Below, in pieces: positions 1 to 6,784 of a DNA stretch of 64,000 bases. Position 1 is the stretch's first letter. Each line of letters opens with the position of its first letter. The notes under the pieces were generated by a model. It ran no database searches. It was not told the DNA's origin and worked only from the letters and a program-made list of their open reading frames with translations. This DNA comes from Pedobacter sp. B4-66. GTDB lineage: Bacteria > Bacteroidota > Bacteroidia > Sphingobacteriales > Sphingobacteriaceae. The translations under genes were made by a program, and so were the position numbers. The DNA lies in assembly GCF_018492665.1 (NCBI RefSeq), contig NZ_JAFVME010000001.1:1-64000 (forward strand), written 5' to 3'.

Positions 1-41
1 TGTCAAAGGGTCCGCGGGTTCGAATCCCCCACTCTCCGCCA
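1..41 (+). tRNA. 3' end of a tRNA gene, probably tRNA-Ser (partial)
   Basis: The window opens inside a tRNA gene. Visible parts are a long variable-arm remnant, a T arm with the TTCGAAT loop, the 3' acceptor strand ACTCTCC, discriminator G and an encoded CCA. A long variable arm plus a CTCTCC-G-CCA end fits tRNA-Ser; the anticodon lies outside the window. The T stem (GCGGG against CCCCC) contains one C-C mismatch. The last 17 bases are duplicated at 19681-19697, so this is the integration target of the following element. Confidence 0.75.
25..41 (+). repeat. attL core, 17-bp direct repeat
   Basis: TCCCCCACTCTCCGCCA at the end of the tRNA gene is repeated exactly at 19681-19697. A duplicated tRNA 3' end is the classic footprint of tyrosine-recombinase integration. 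The integrase gene starts about 250 bp inside this end. Confidence 0.85.
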
Positions 42-60
42 CTATGGTATCAAAACCAAG

Positions 61-95
61 AAAAAGCCTGCAAATCGTAAGATAGCAGGCTTTTT
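61..95 (+). terminator. Rho-independent terminator after the tRNA
   Basis: AAAAAGCCTGC (61-71) pairs with GCAGGCTTTTT (85-95) around a 13-nt loop, giving a hairpin with a T tract on either strand. Related terminators follow the right att core (19715-19746) and a degenerate att-like site (29529-29563). Confidence 0.85.
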
Positions 96-139
96 CATTT
101 TAGTAGTAACCCAAAACTCTCATTAATTCCCATAAGATT

Positions 140-184
140 GGTGAGTGATTCGGTGAGTAAATTTTGAACAGATAAAGACTCACC
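140..184 (+). promoter_or_regulatory. Candidate integrase arm-type sites, left end
   Basis: The heptamer GGTGAGT occurs at 140-146 and 152-158, spaced 12 bp start to start, and inverted as ACTCACC at 178-184. The 19-bp unit with two direct heptamers recurs exactly at 19603-19621 near the other end. Short repeats inside both ends of a tRNA-integrated element fit arm-type recombinase or excisionase sites; this role is inferred. Confidence 0.55.
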
Positions 185-233
185 AGATTTTCAATATCAA
201 TTTGATAATGAACCGGTTACTACTCTAAACATC

Positions 234-264
234 TTGATTTCAACTAACTGCAAAGCTAGATTTG
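234..264 (+). promoter_or_regulatory. Bacteroidota-type promoter of the integrase gene
   Basis: A -33 TTG (234-236) and a -7 TAGATTTG (257-264, consensus TAnnTTTG) are separated by 20 bp. Transcription would start near 271, just ahead of the ATG at 288. This argues against the upstream in-frame TTG at 234 as a start codon, because that TTG is the -33 element. Confidence 0.6.
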
Positions 265-287
265 TTTACTTTTTAATGTTTAACATT

Positions 288-1505
288 ATGAAAATCAATT
301 TCAGCTTGCTCTTCTATATGAAGAAGCCAAAAAATTATCAAAGAGGCGTTGCCCCTATCTATCTTCGCATTACGGTGAATGGTAACAGATCAGAAGTGAC
401 CACCGGACGTAGTTGTGAACCCTCCAGATGGAATGCTCGTGTAGGCAGGGCAAATGGTAGTAAAGAAGAAATCAAGACACTGAATACCTTCTTAGATCAT
501 TTACAGATCAAAGTTTATGAAGCCCACGGTCTTTTAATGGAAGCGGATGAAATGATTACTGCCGAAACGCTGCGTAATAAATTCCAGGGTAAAACAGAGA
601 AGTGTATGACCTTAATTGAAGTCTTTAAAGATCATAACCTGAAAATGGAATCATTGATTGGAAGTGAATTTAAGAAAGGAACGGCGGAGCGTTACCGCAC
701 TTCATTAAAACACACAATAGATTTCTTAACGTGGAAATACGACCTCATAGATATTGAAATCAAAAAAGTAGACTATACTTTCATTTCTGAGTATGACTAT
801 TACCTGCGTTCTGTCCGTAAATGCGCAAACAACTCTGCTGTAAAGTACCTGAAGAACTTTGGCAAGATTATCCGAATTTGCCTTTCCAATGGCTGGTTAA
901 ACATTGATCCGTTCTTAAACTACAAACCTAAAATCAAAAAAGTAGATCGGGTTTATCTCAATACTGAAGAGATTTTGTTGATGACCAATAAAAAGATGGC
1001 AACTGAAAGGCTTACCCATGTAAGAGATATCTTTTTGTTTTGCTGTTATACTGGACTATCATATATAGATGTTAAAAATCTAAGGGGGATAGACATTGTA
1101 AATGGCATAGATGGCGAGAAGTGGATTTCCATAAAAAGAGAGAAAACCAACACCCCTGCACGCATCCCTTTATTACCAATGGCCTCTGCCCTATTAAATC
1201 GGTATCAGGAAAACCGGATCTGCTTAAATACCGGAATGTTGTTTCCTGTTTTAAGCAATCAGAAGATGAACAGTTATCTAAAGGAAATAGCTGACTTCTG
1301 CGGTATAGACAAACCCATAACCTTTCATATTGCTCGGCATACATTTGCAACAACCGTTACTCTATTGAATGGGATTCCTATAGAAAGTGTTTCAAAAATG
1401 CTCGGACATACAAATATCCAGACTACTCAACACTATGCAAAAATCCTGGATATTAAGGTTGGTGCTGATATGGCGCTGCTGAAAAAGAAATATGCAGCGA
1501 TTTAA
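288..1505 (+). CDS. Tyrosine recombinase (site-specific integrase)
   Basis: Integrase of about 405 residues catalysing excision and integration at the tRNA att site. The N-terminal 100 residues look like the Bacteroidota arm-DNA-binding domain (KKPKNYQRGVAPIYLRIT region), followed by a SAM-like core-binding domain and the catalytic domain. Visible catalytic elements are the box II motif HIARHTF, the GHT motif and the tyrosine in TQHYAKI near the C-terminus. The ATG at 288 is preferred: it follows the promoter at 234-264, and the protein then starts MKINFSLLFY as is usual for this group. The gene lies at the left end and reads inward, matching the flanking 17-bp att repeats and the GGTGAGT sites. 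Confidence 0.93.
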   Translation: MKINFSLLFYMKKPKNYQRGVAPIYLRITVNGNRSEVTTGRSCEPSRWNARVGRANGSKEEIKTLNTFLDHLQIKVYEAHGLLMEADEMITAETLRNKFQGKTEKCMTLIEVFKDHNLKMESLIGSEFKKGTAERYRTSLKHTIDFLTWKYDLIDIEIKKVDYTFISEYDYYLRSVRKCANNSAVKYLKNFGKIIRICLSNGWLNIDPFLNYKPKIKKVDRVYLNTEEILLMTNKKMATERLTHVRDIFLFCCYTGLSYIDVKNLRGIDIVNGIDGEKWISIKREKTNTPARIPLLPMASALLNRYQENRICLNTGMLFPVLSNQKMNSYLKEIADFCGIDKPITFHIARHTFATTVTLLNGIPIESVSKMLGHTNIQTTQHYAKILDIKVGADMALLKKKYAAI

Positions 1506-1703
1506 TCTGTTAGGCTACACAATATTTAAGGCTTCTTAACGTCTTTATATATGAGAGCGTTAATTTATAAAGCGGGAATGGTCGGAGATCATTTCCGCTT
1601 TGTTATTTTACCTGCATAGATTGTAGGTTTCTATTTTAAGAATGGATGATATTTCAATTGTTCATCATAATCATTCTGGTTGAGAAATGGCCAAATATCA
1701 AAA

Positions 1704-2159
1704 TTACCAAGGTTTTGAAATTCCAAGAAATGCTTTTTCTTGTTGTTTCCTTATGTCTCGGTAGTACTGACCAAGAGAAAGAATAGTCAAGAGAACTTCC
1801 CCCAATGAAAATTTGAATAAGGGACTGTTAGTGTCAAAATATGGCCATTCATATTCTTTATCACCCCGAAGGAACAATATACAACGGGCGATTACTTTCA
1901 AGCTCTGTTCTGGTAATTTGTCCGCCCCTCTTAATCTATGATTTCTCGTATCATCGTATAATCCCCAGCAGAGTTCAAGCATAGGTTGAATTATTTTATC
2001 GTCAAATTTGGCCTCTTTCGATTTATAGTATTGCTCCGGCAGCCAGCCATTCGTAACGTCATCCATAAGATTATCTTCAAAATCATCATTTGAAATAAGC
2101 CCAACGGAGAGATGTCGTAAATGAAGGGCGAGCTTTCTTCTTCTTTCTATGTCAAGCAT
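1704..2159 (-). CDS. Hypothetical protein, probably frameshifted near its C-terminus
   Basis: A 151-residue protein of no family I recognise, predicted soluble, rich in charged residues and aromatic patches. It starts with ATG at 2159 and stops at 1704 after the residues FLGISKPW. In the next frame the same DNA continues as EFQNLGNFDIWPFLNQ and on to a stop at 1631, a stretch with strongly protein-like composition. Removing one G around 1722 would fuse the two frames into a product of about 175 residues. So the gene looks broken by a +1 change, or the base is a sequence error. It lies between the integrase gene and an XRE/ferredoxin-like pair and may be element cargo. Function unknown. Confidence 0.6.
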   Translation of the reverse strand: MLDIERRRKLALHLRHLSVGLISNDDFEDNLMDDVTNGWLPEQYYKSKEAKFDDKIIQPMLELCWGLYDDTRNHRLRGADKLPEQSLKVIARCILFLRGDKEYEWPYFDTNSPLFKFSLGEVLLTILSLGQYYRDIRKQQEKAFLGISKPW

Positions 2160-2186
2160 AATAGATTAATTATACAAATGGCTAAG

Positions 2187-2273
2187 CTAAGGACTGATCA
2201 GTAAAAAATCTTTCATGGAGCACCTCAGAATCTCAGCGATCTTGTTTAAATGGTTCAGATATAATTTATCAAG
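2187..2273 (-). pseudogene. Remnant of an XRE-type HTH C-terminal segment
   Basis: The minus frame just upstream of the 151-aa gene encodes LDKLYLNHLNKIAEILRCSM then KDFLL and a stop. This resembles the end of a Cro/C1 HTH domain (helices 4-5, HLxKIAExLxxxxKDF). Upstream in the same frame it runs into the antisense of a real gene, and no start codon lies nearby. I read it as a decayed regulator fragment; chance similarity is possible because it is under 30 residues. Confidence 0.3.
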
Positions 2274-2277
2274 TGTT

Positions 2278-2724
2278 TTATTTAATGCCTTTAACACGTT
2301 TATAAAGCCATGAAGCCAAACGTTTGAATGGCTTCTCCATTGTTTCTTGATATTGAAATACAACTTTATTTCTAACAACCATTTTGTATTTGCCAATAGG
2401 TTTGTGATCACACTCATCTTCTAACCCCATTTCATAGAGCCGCTTCAAGATTACCTCATCTTTTCCCCCATATCTGATTCCTGAAATACAGGAAACTGAC
2501 AGGGCATTTATGGCTCTGTCAAGTTCTTCCGGTGTTTGGGGTTGCTTCTTAAAATAGCAATGTCCATACTCAAGCTTTGAATGCTCAATTAAGTCCGGAG
2601 CTTCTGCCTCTGGAGCTCCGCATGCAGTACAAACTTGATTCTCAACGTAAAAGTCTCCATAGGAGTTCTCTGGATATCTGTTCAACTGCCCTAAACTACA
2701 ATTATTCGTTACCGAGGTCTTCAT
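2278..2724 (-). CDS. Ferredoxin-like protein with incomplete cluster motif
   Basis: A protein of about 148 residues with a segment VCTACGAPEAEAPDLI, a later GHC, and VSCISGIRYGG. The spacing resembles the single-cluster ferredoxin fold (CxxCGxCxxxAPxxF ... CPxxAI), but the third cysteine of the first motif is replaced by proline, so binding of an Fe-S cluster is uncertain. It may instead bind zinc or be a structural relative. It overlaps the end of the upstream XRE gene by about 23 bp, which implies translational coupling. Starts further upstream at 2733 and 2745 are in frame; 2724 (MKTSVTNN) gives the smallest overlap. A basic C-terminal tail follows. Role unknown. Confidence 0.6.
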   Translation of the reverse strand: MKTSVTNNCSLGQLNRYPENSYGDFYVENQVCTACGAPEAEAPDLIEHSKLEYGHCYFKKQPQTPEELDRAINALSVSCISGIRYGGKDEVILKRLYEMGLEDECDHKPIGKYKMVVRNKVVFQYQETMEKPFKRLASWLYKRVKGIK

Positions 2725-2962
2725 AATCCTCATTGAAAAACTCACTCAGGCTCACACCGAAGCAATTTAAAATATTGATCAATGTGCCAATAGTTATATT
2801 GGCGCTTCCAGCCTCATACTTACCATACTGAGAACGATTCAAGTTATTTTCATAAGAAAACGTATCTGGACTTGTGTAACCTTTGGATTTACGAAGGCTT
2901 TTAAGCCTTAAGCCTATTTTCTTTAGCTCTTTTTCACTTGTTAAAAGATTCTTGTTTGCCAT
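2702..2962 (-). CDS. XRE-family HTH transcriptional regulator
   Basis: An 86-residue Cro/C1-type repressor. The HTH spans residues 14-70, with KKIGLRLKSLRKSKGYTS for helix 1 and NRSQYGKYEAGSANITIGTL covering recognition helix and turn, then the LINILNCFGVSLSEFF helix. It is the first gene of a short minus-strand operon with the ferredoxin-like gene. GGAGTA/TACTCC repeats lie directly upstream (2981-3028) and may be its operator, suggesting autoregulation. Confidence 0.85.
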   Translation of the reverse strand: MANKNLLTSEKELKKIGLRLKSLRKSKGYTSPDTFSYENNLNRSQYGKYEAGSANITIGTLINILNCFGVSLSEFFNEDYEDLGNE

Positions 2963-2980
2963 GAAATAAAGTAAAGAAAA

Positions 2981-3028
2981 TACTCCATTTTAATACACTC
3001 CATAAAAAGAGTATTTTTATTTGGAGTA
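2981..3028 (-). promoter_or_regulatory. Candidate operator upstream of the XRE gene
   Basis: TACTCC (2981-2986) is repeated as TACACTCC (2994-3001) and inverted as GAGTA (3009-3013) and GGAGTA (3023-3028). These half-sites lie 20-65 bp upstream of the XRE start codon. The clustering of inverted half-sites before a Cro-like repressor gene suggests an autoregulatory operator; this is an inference. Confidence 0.35.
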
Positions 3029-3102
3029 TACACGTTATATCCTTATCTTAGAGTATTAAATAATTATATATGCGATAATAAACAGTTATTAAGACATTAA
3101 GG

Positions 3103-3283
3103 GTCTTGCGGTTGCATTTCTGAAGCCGTAACGCAAGACAGCAGAATACCAAGCCTATTTACTAATATGCTATATTTGCATATTCCTAAAATAGGTGCGG
3201 GACTGCTGTACACTCGTGTTACGTAAGGCTTCAGAAACTTTTATGCAACCACGAGATGCAGTTCCGCACCTATTTCTGCATCT
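3103..3283 (+). repeat. Cluster of nested, mutually exclusive inverted repeats
   Basis: Several stems share this stretch. GTCTTGCG (3103-3110) pairs with CGCAAGAC (3132-3139). A long imperfect stem pairs 3110-3132 with 3218-3250. ACAGCAG (3138-3144) pairs with CTGCTGT (3203-3209). CCTATTT (3154-3160) pairs with AAATAGG (3189-3195), enclosing AATATGC/GCATATT. AATAGGTGCGG (3190-3200) can instead pair with CCGCACCTATT (3264-3274), and AGATGCAG (3254-3261) pairs with CTGCATCT (3276-3283). It precedes the gene starting at 3310 and may be a structured leader, a small RNA or a DNA processing site. Confidence 0.6.
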
Positions 3284-3309
3284 CCAGGGCTCAGTTAATT
3301 TTCAAAATT

Positions 3310-3909
3310 ATGAGCAACAAAAGAAACCTTCGGTACAATCAGCTTACTGATAAGCAGATCTTAAACCCTCACACCTTCATTGCGGACTTTTGCAGATATG
3401 AAATTGACATAGAAGCCTTCCGCACACAAATCCACGACCTGATTCGCTCTGCGTGCAGCACCCTACAACACGGTAAAAGCGAAGAGTATTTTTATAATTA
3501 CAGATGTTTACTTAAACTTTTAGAAGCCGGACACATCTTCTTTTGTAAGGGTACAAAGTTCTCACTTCACTGTGCTTCTTCCAATGCCTCACCTTGTGCA
3601 AAAGACCTCACTCGCTATTACAACGTATTAATAAGTACCCATTTTAAAAGTCTTTCTCAGGAAGAGATTAAAAACACTCATTGCTTTTTTAAAGATTTTT
3701 TCAGTTTTCTAAGCCTGAACGAATGGCGGTTAATGTTGAGCCGGATTGTAGAATATGCCTATCGTCAGACGACCATTGATGAAGTCATTGAGGATGGAAG
3801 TGCTTTGGTACTTGTTAAAGAATATCTGGAAAAGCTGATAGAGGTCATTTATCTGATTGACATTACGCAAACAGTACTCTATGTAAGCAATACCACCACC
3901 GTAAACTAA
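3310..3909 (+). CDS. Uncharacterised mobile-element protein (weakly RteC-like)
   Basis: About 199 residues, predicted mostly helical, without signal peptide or membrane segment. It is cysteine-rich for a cytosolic Bacteroidota protein. Size and position next to mobilization genes recall RteC-type regulators of Bacteroides conjugative elements, but I see no decisive RteC motif. The ATG at 3310 (MSNKRNLRYNQ) is preferred over that at 3256, because the earlier start would place the inverted-repeat cluster inside the coding region. A small HTH-like gene follows 27 bp downstream on the same strand, probably co-transcribed. Confidence 0.55.
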   Translation: MSNKRNLRYNQLTDKQILNPHTFIADFCRYEIDIEAFRTQIHDLIRSACSTLQHGKSEEYFYNYRCLLKLLEAGHIFFCKGTKFSLHCASSNASPCAKDLTRYYNVLISTHFKSLSQEEIKNTHCFFKDFFSFLSLNEWRLMLSRIVEYAYRQTTIDEVIEDGSALVLVKEYLEKLIEVIYLIDITQTVLYVSNTTTVN

Positions 3910-3936
3910 AGTCTTTTACACCCTTAAACTAATGTT

Positions 3937-4203
3937 ATGAACGAACAGATTAGCAAATACAGGATCAATGAATATTTGTACAACCTAAACGTATGGCAAT
4001 ACCGCAAAGCAATACAACTTCTTCCAAAACTATTGGGTGTTTCCTTAAACACATTTCACAATTACCGGAAAATCCTGATAAATGATGTTCAGGATATTCC
4101 TTACGAAAAAGTAGTCATCATGGAACAATTATTTGACTTTGAGCCGGGAACACTGGCGAGCCAAAATCCGGAAGCCCGAAGTTTAAAAGAACTCCTCCAT
4201 TGA
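3937..4203 (+). CDS. Small putative HTH protein
   Basis: An 88-residue protein with a helix-rich centre (LPKLLGVSLNTFHNYRKI) that resembles a Cro-like helix-turn-helix. The following segment (DIPYEKVVIMEQLFDFEPGTL) resembles the rest of such a domain. It is probably DNA-binding, but the match is by eye and weak. It lies 27 bp after the preceding gene and is convergent with the relaxase gene; a 10-bp perfect inverted repeat separates the two. Confidence 0.55.
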   Translation: MNEQISKYRINEYLYNLNVWQYRKAIQLLPKLLGVSLNTFHNYRKILINDVQDIPYEKVVIMEQLFDFEPGTLASQNPEARSLKELLH

Positions 4204-4257
4204 GTGTTAAGCTTCCTACCGCCTGTTAGAGCAGAGGCCTTTTCCGTAAACACCAGA

Positions 4258-4296
4258 GCAAAATCCCAATTGGGCAATGAGCGTAAGGGATTTTGC
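4258..4296. terminator. Inverted repeat between convergent genes
   Basis: GCAAAATCCC (4258-4267) and GGGATTTTGC (4287-4296) form a perfect 10-bp stem with a 19-nt loop. It lies between the ends of convergent genes and could act as a bidirectional terminator, though no long T tract follows. Confidence 0.45.
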
Positions 4297-4346
4297 AGGC
4301 CGAAAATGCGCGTGGGGCAAAACTGCCCTTGTAAAATCCACTACCA

Positions 4347-5339
4347 TTACCGACTAAGCCCTTGGTCTTGGCCGTGATCCTGATTTCGACCTTTCCGTTT
4401 TTTTCTTCTTCTTTTTTCGGCTTCCTCCACCGGGTTTATGTCTAATCCGGGACTATACACTGGCTCCATCAGAATCTCAAAGAAATCGGAAGCTGTCCTA
4501 CCTATGCTTTGAAACATATCGGCTGTAGAATGGAAAAGACCTGCTGCCACCTCTTTTGCAAAATCATTCGCGATGGATTTGGAGTGATAATTTCGTTCTG
4601 CACCAAATTCCAATGCACACAACTGCTCTTTTTGTTTTAGATCTCCATTCTTATGGATATTGGCATAAGCCATGGTATCTTTTAGTTGTCTGTCGAAATG
4701 AAAGAATTGATCAAAAACAGTTTCACCGGATTGCTTAAAAGCTACACGGTGAAATTGTCCTAGTTTTTTGGAATGTCCTTCGTTCTTTCCTTTAGAATTG
4801 TTCATGGGACTCAGTTTAATCTTATTGGTAGCATCCTTACGGCTTACTATAATCTGGATGTGCATCTGCTCACCTTCTTTACGTTCTCCACGCTTTTTAA
4901 CGCCCTCTAAGACTTCTTTATCTTTATAACCATAGTAACGGTAATTTTCTACCTTACCGAACCACATGAGATCTTTAGCGCTGTCAATTCCCGTACGTTT
5001 AAAATTCCGGGCATATTCATCCATTACTTTTTCTGCGTACCTTTTCAATTGATCCTTAACACCTACTGCTCCAAACCGCTCTTTCAGGAAGTTTAGTTCC
5101 TTTTGACTTGGGCTGATATTGATCAGAAAGAATTTAGCATCAGTTTTACAGAGCCTGGCAATATTACCATCAATAGCCCTCCTGACTTCAAAAGATTCAA
5201 TATGCTGGCTGTTGTGATTAAACCAGTACTCAGGTTCTTGCTTATTGTACAGCCTGTTTTCTTTTTCAAGATAACTGACAAGTTCACTACTGCCACCTTT
5301 ATTATTTGCGGTTTCACTATCGGTAATATTAATATACAT
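4347..5339 (-). CDS. Relaxase/mobilization protein (DUF5712 / MobB-like)
   Basis: A 330-residue protein matching the Bacteroidota mobilization family with N-terminal MYINITDSETANNKGGSS and a central KVENYRYYG..GEQMHIQIIVSRKD segment, where the histidine probably helps coordinate metal in the nicking site. The C-terminus ends in a strongly basic stretch (KRRRKKRKGR) suited to DNA binding. It would nick oriT and pilot the strand through a helper transfer apparatus. The start at 5339 follows the stop of the upstream accessory gene after one base (TAATATG), so the two are translationally coupled. A longer in-frame start at 5375 would overlap that gene and is less likely. Confidence 0.8.
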   Translation of the reverse strand: MYINITDSETANNKGGSSELVSYLEKENRLYNKQEPEYWFNHNSQHIESFEVRRAIDGNIARLCKTDAKFFLINISPSQKELNFLKERFGAVGVKDQLKRYAEKVMDEYARNFKRTGIDSAKDLMWFGKVENYRYYGYKDKEVLEGVKKRGERKEGEQMHIQIIVSRKDATNKIKLSPMNNSKGKNEGHSKKLGQFHRVAFKQSGETVFDQFFHFDRQLKDTMAYANIHKNGDLKQKEQLCALEFGAERNYHSKSIANDFAKEVAAGLFHSTADMFQSIGRTASDFFEILMEPVYSPGLDINPVEEAEKRRRKKRKGRNQDHGQDQGLSR

Positions 5340-5340
5340 A

Positions 5341-5889
5341 TTACAGCCTAGCAATTTGTTTCCGGGTATTATCAATCAGCACCTCTTTATCTTTGCCGGA
5401 AGTCATCAACCCGAATGACTCCCTTAGTTTAATATAAGTATCCAGAATACTCAGAAACTTTACTTTTAGTTTTTCCTTCTCATCCATCCTATCACTAATC
5501 CCTTTAATAAATTCCTGAATTCTGGCTAGACTTAATCCTTGCTGATTCTGATTTTTTAGTACGTCATTGTTGTATTGCAATACTTGACTGTTGAAACAGC
5601 TTACTATTGTCTTTTGAGACTCTACAACTCTGGCTACATCCCGTTTAATGGGAATGAGCAGTTCTGCTTCCTGGGTTCTAATAAACCCGATGTACTCTTT
5701 CTGTCCTTTTAATATGGAGTTTTTCAAAAGCTCGTCGTTTAGGTCTGTAGGATCTTTCTTGCTTCGATAGAAATAATCAACCATCTGCGTAAAGACCAAA
5801 CGCTTAGACCTGCCTAGTTTCAAGGCAACCTTTTCAAACTTGATGGCATCTGATGCCGAATATTTTACTGTTCTTAAACTCTCCTGCAT
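5341..5889 (-). CDS. BfmA/BtgA-family mobilization accessory protein
   Basis: A 182-residue protein. The N-terminus (SASDAIKFEKVALKLGRSKRLVFTQMVDYFY) resembles the ribbon-helix-helix-like start of BfmA/BtgA mobilization proteins, followed by a coiled-coil-like C-terminal half. Such proteins bind oriT and assist the relaxase encoded just downstream. The adjacent upstream DNA (5890-6117) contains palindromic AT-rich motifs (TATAGCTATA at 5903-5912) and strong hairpins, consistent with oriT plus an autoregulated promoter. Family assignment is from recognition of overall pattern, not a search. Confidence 0.78.
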   Translation of the reverse strand: MQESLRTVKYSASDAIKFEKVALKLGRSKRLVFTQMVDYFYRSKKDPTDLNDELLKNSILKGQKEYIGFIRTQEAELLIPIKRDVARVVESQKTIVSCFNSQVLQYNNDVLKNQNQQGLSLARIQEFIKGISDRMDEKEKLKVKFLSILDTYIKLRESFGLMTSGKDKEVLIDNTRKQIARL

Positions 5890-5993
5890 ATCAGTATATC
5901 TTTATAGCTATATCATTGTATAGCTGTATAATCAGTTATATTGCACCGTCCTTGGGGATCGATTTTCTTTTCCTAAAGTACTTTCAGCACACT

Positions 5994-6099
5994 AAAGAAC
6001 CCCTGGAGGGTTCTTTAAACACCGTTTGCAATGCATACGGCAAGCAAGTAGGGCCACTGCCCAACTTCCGCTTGCTCCTTTTCCCGAAGAAGGAAAAGG
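5994..6099. other. Candidate origin of transfer (oriT)
   Basis: The gene-free stretch before the mobilization operon holds three hairpins: AAAGAACCC/GGGTTCTTT (5994-6002 with 6008-6016, loop CTGGA), AGCAAG/CTTGCT (6043-6048 with 6071-6076) enclosing GGGC/GCCC (6051-6054 with 6059-6062), and CCTTTTCC/GGAAAAGG (6077-6084 with 6092-6099). Position upstream of relaxase genes and stem density fit an oriT; the nick site cannot be assigned by eye. Confidence 0.5.
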
Positions 6100-6117
6100 A
6101 CATAACCTGCAAGAAGC

Positions 6118-6423
6118 TTACCCTTCATGATCAAGATCATTTAACAAAGTGATCTGACTGGCCAAAGTTGGATGATAAGATGGCCGGTAATCTATGTAAC
6201 CATTACTAACCAGGTCTTTCAAGCACCTGTGGTAAGTAGCAAAAGAATGAATCGCTGAGTGCTTCATTAATTCCTTTCTTGAAACCCGGAAAGGATTTTG
6301 ACAGAGACCTTTAGTATAGCACATGAGTATGGCAGAATAAAGGCTAAAGTGTGATTGATGGAAACGATTGTTTTTACTGGCCAGCTTTAGAAAACTGGTG
6401 AGTTGTTTTCCTGTATCCATCAT
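6118..6423 (-). CDS. Small winged-helix-like protein
   Basis: A 101-residue protein with a helix-turn-helix-like middle (PFRVSRKELMKHSAIHSFATYHRCLKDLVSNGYIDYRPS), as in winged-helix regulators where a recognition helix is followed by a YIDYRPS wing. Similar small proteins accompany excisionase-like genes in Bacteroidota mobilizable elements. The start overlaps the stop of the upstream HTH_17 gene by 4 bp, showing an operon and coupled translation. Function is probably regulation of mobilization or excision; this is inferred. Confidence 0.65.
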   Translation of the reverse strand: MMDTGKQLTSFLKLASKNNRFHQSHFSLYSAILMCYTKGLCQNPFRVSRKELMKHSAIHSFATYHRCLKDLVSNGYIDYRPSYHPTLASQITLLNDLDHEG

Positions 6424-6686
6424 GAGTTCCCGATTTCGCCTAACAACTGAACAATATCCGTGTACGCATAATAGAATATACCACCCACCTTTTCATACCG
6501 CAGTATTCCTTTAATGCGCAAGTTTTGAAGTGTGCCGGATGAAATCTTTAGCAGATCTCTGACTTCGGAACTGCGAAGCCATTGTTTGGGTTGCACATCC
6601 TCTGATTTGATGGCTTGTTTAATTTCCTGAATAAGTTCGGTCTTGAACTTTAACAGTTCTTCTCTTGTTAGAATCTCGATTTGCAT
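6420..6686 (-). CDS. Excisionase-like HTH_17 (MerR-type fold) protein
   Basis: An 88-residue protein. After a short N-terminal coiled-coil-like helix, the segment WLRSSEVRDLLKISSGTLQNLRIKGILRYEKVGGIFYYAYTDI matches the helix-turn-helix_17/excisionase fold, with the typical LR.xG.L.y.kvGg..yy..sDi ending. Such proteins act as recombination directionality factors or regulators in Bacteroidota elements. First gene of a two-gene minus-strand operon. It is the best excisionase candidate in this element. Confidence 0.8.
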   Translation of the reverse strand: MQIEILTREELLKFKTELIQEIKQAIKSEDVQPKQWLRSSEVRDLLKISSGTLQNLRIKGILRYEKVGGIFYYAYTDIVQLLGEIGNS

Positions 6687-6784
6687 ATTACCTCCGTATT
6701 AAGTTTACGAAGCAAATGTGGAGTATAAAGTATCCGAAACCATGACCACAGGTTTAGCATGGTCATGTGCAAAGCTTGAACCGG

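Noticed and set aside
2187..2417. 76-codon minus ORF as a full gene
   Set aside because: Its upstream two-fifths is the antisense or other frame of the ferredoxin-like gene; only the last about 28 residues look real, so it is listed as a remnant.
5103..5351. 82-codon plus ORF opposite the relaxase gene
   Set aside because: Shadow of the relaxase coding strand, with no independent promoter or family resemblance.
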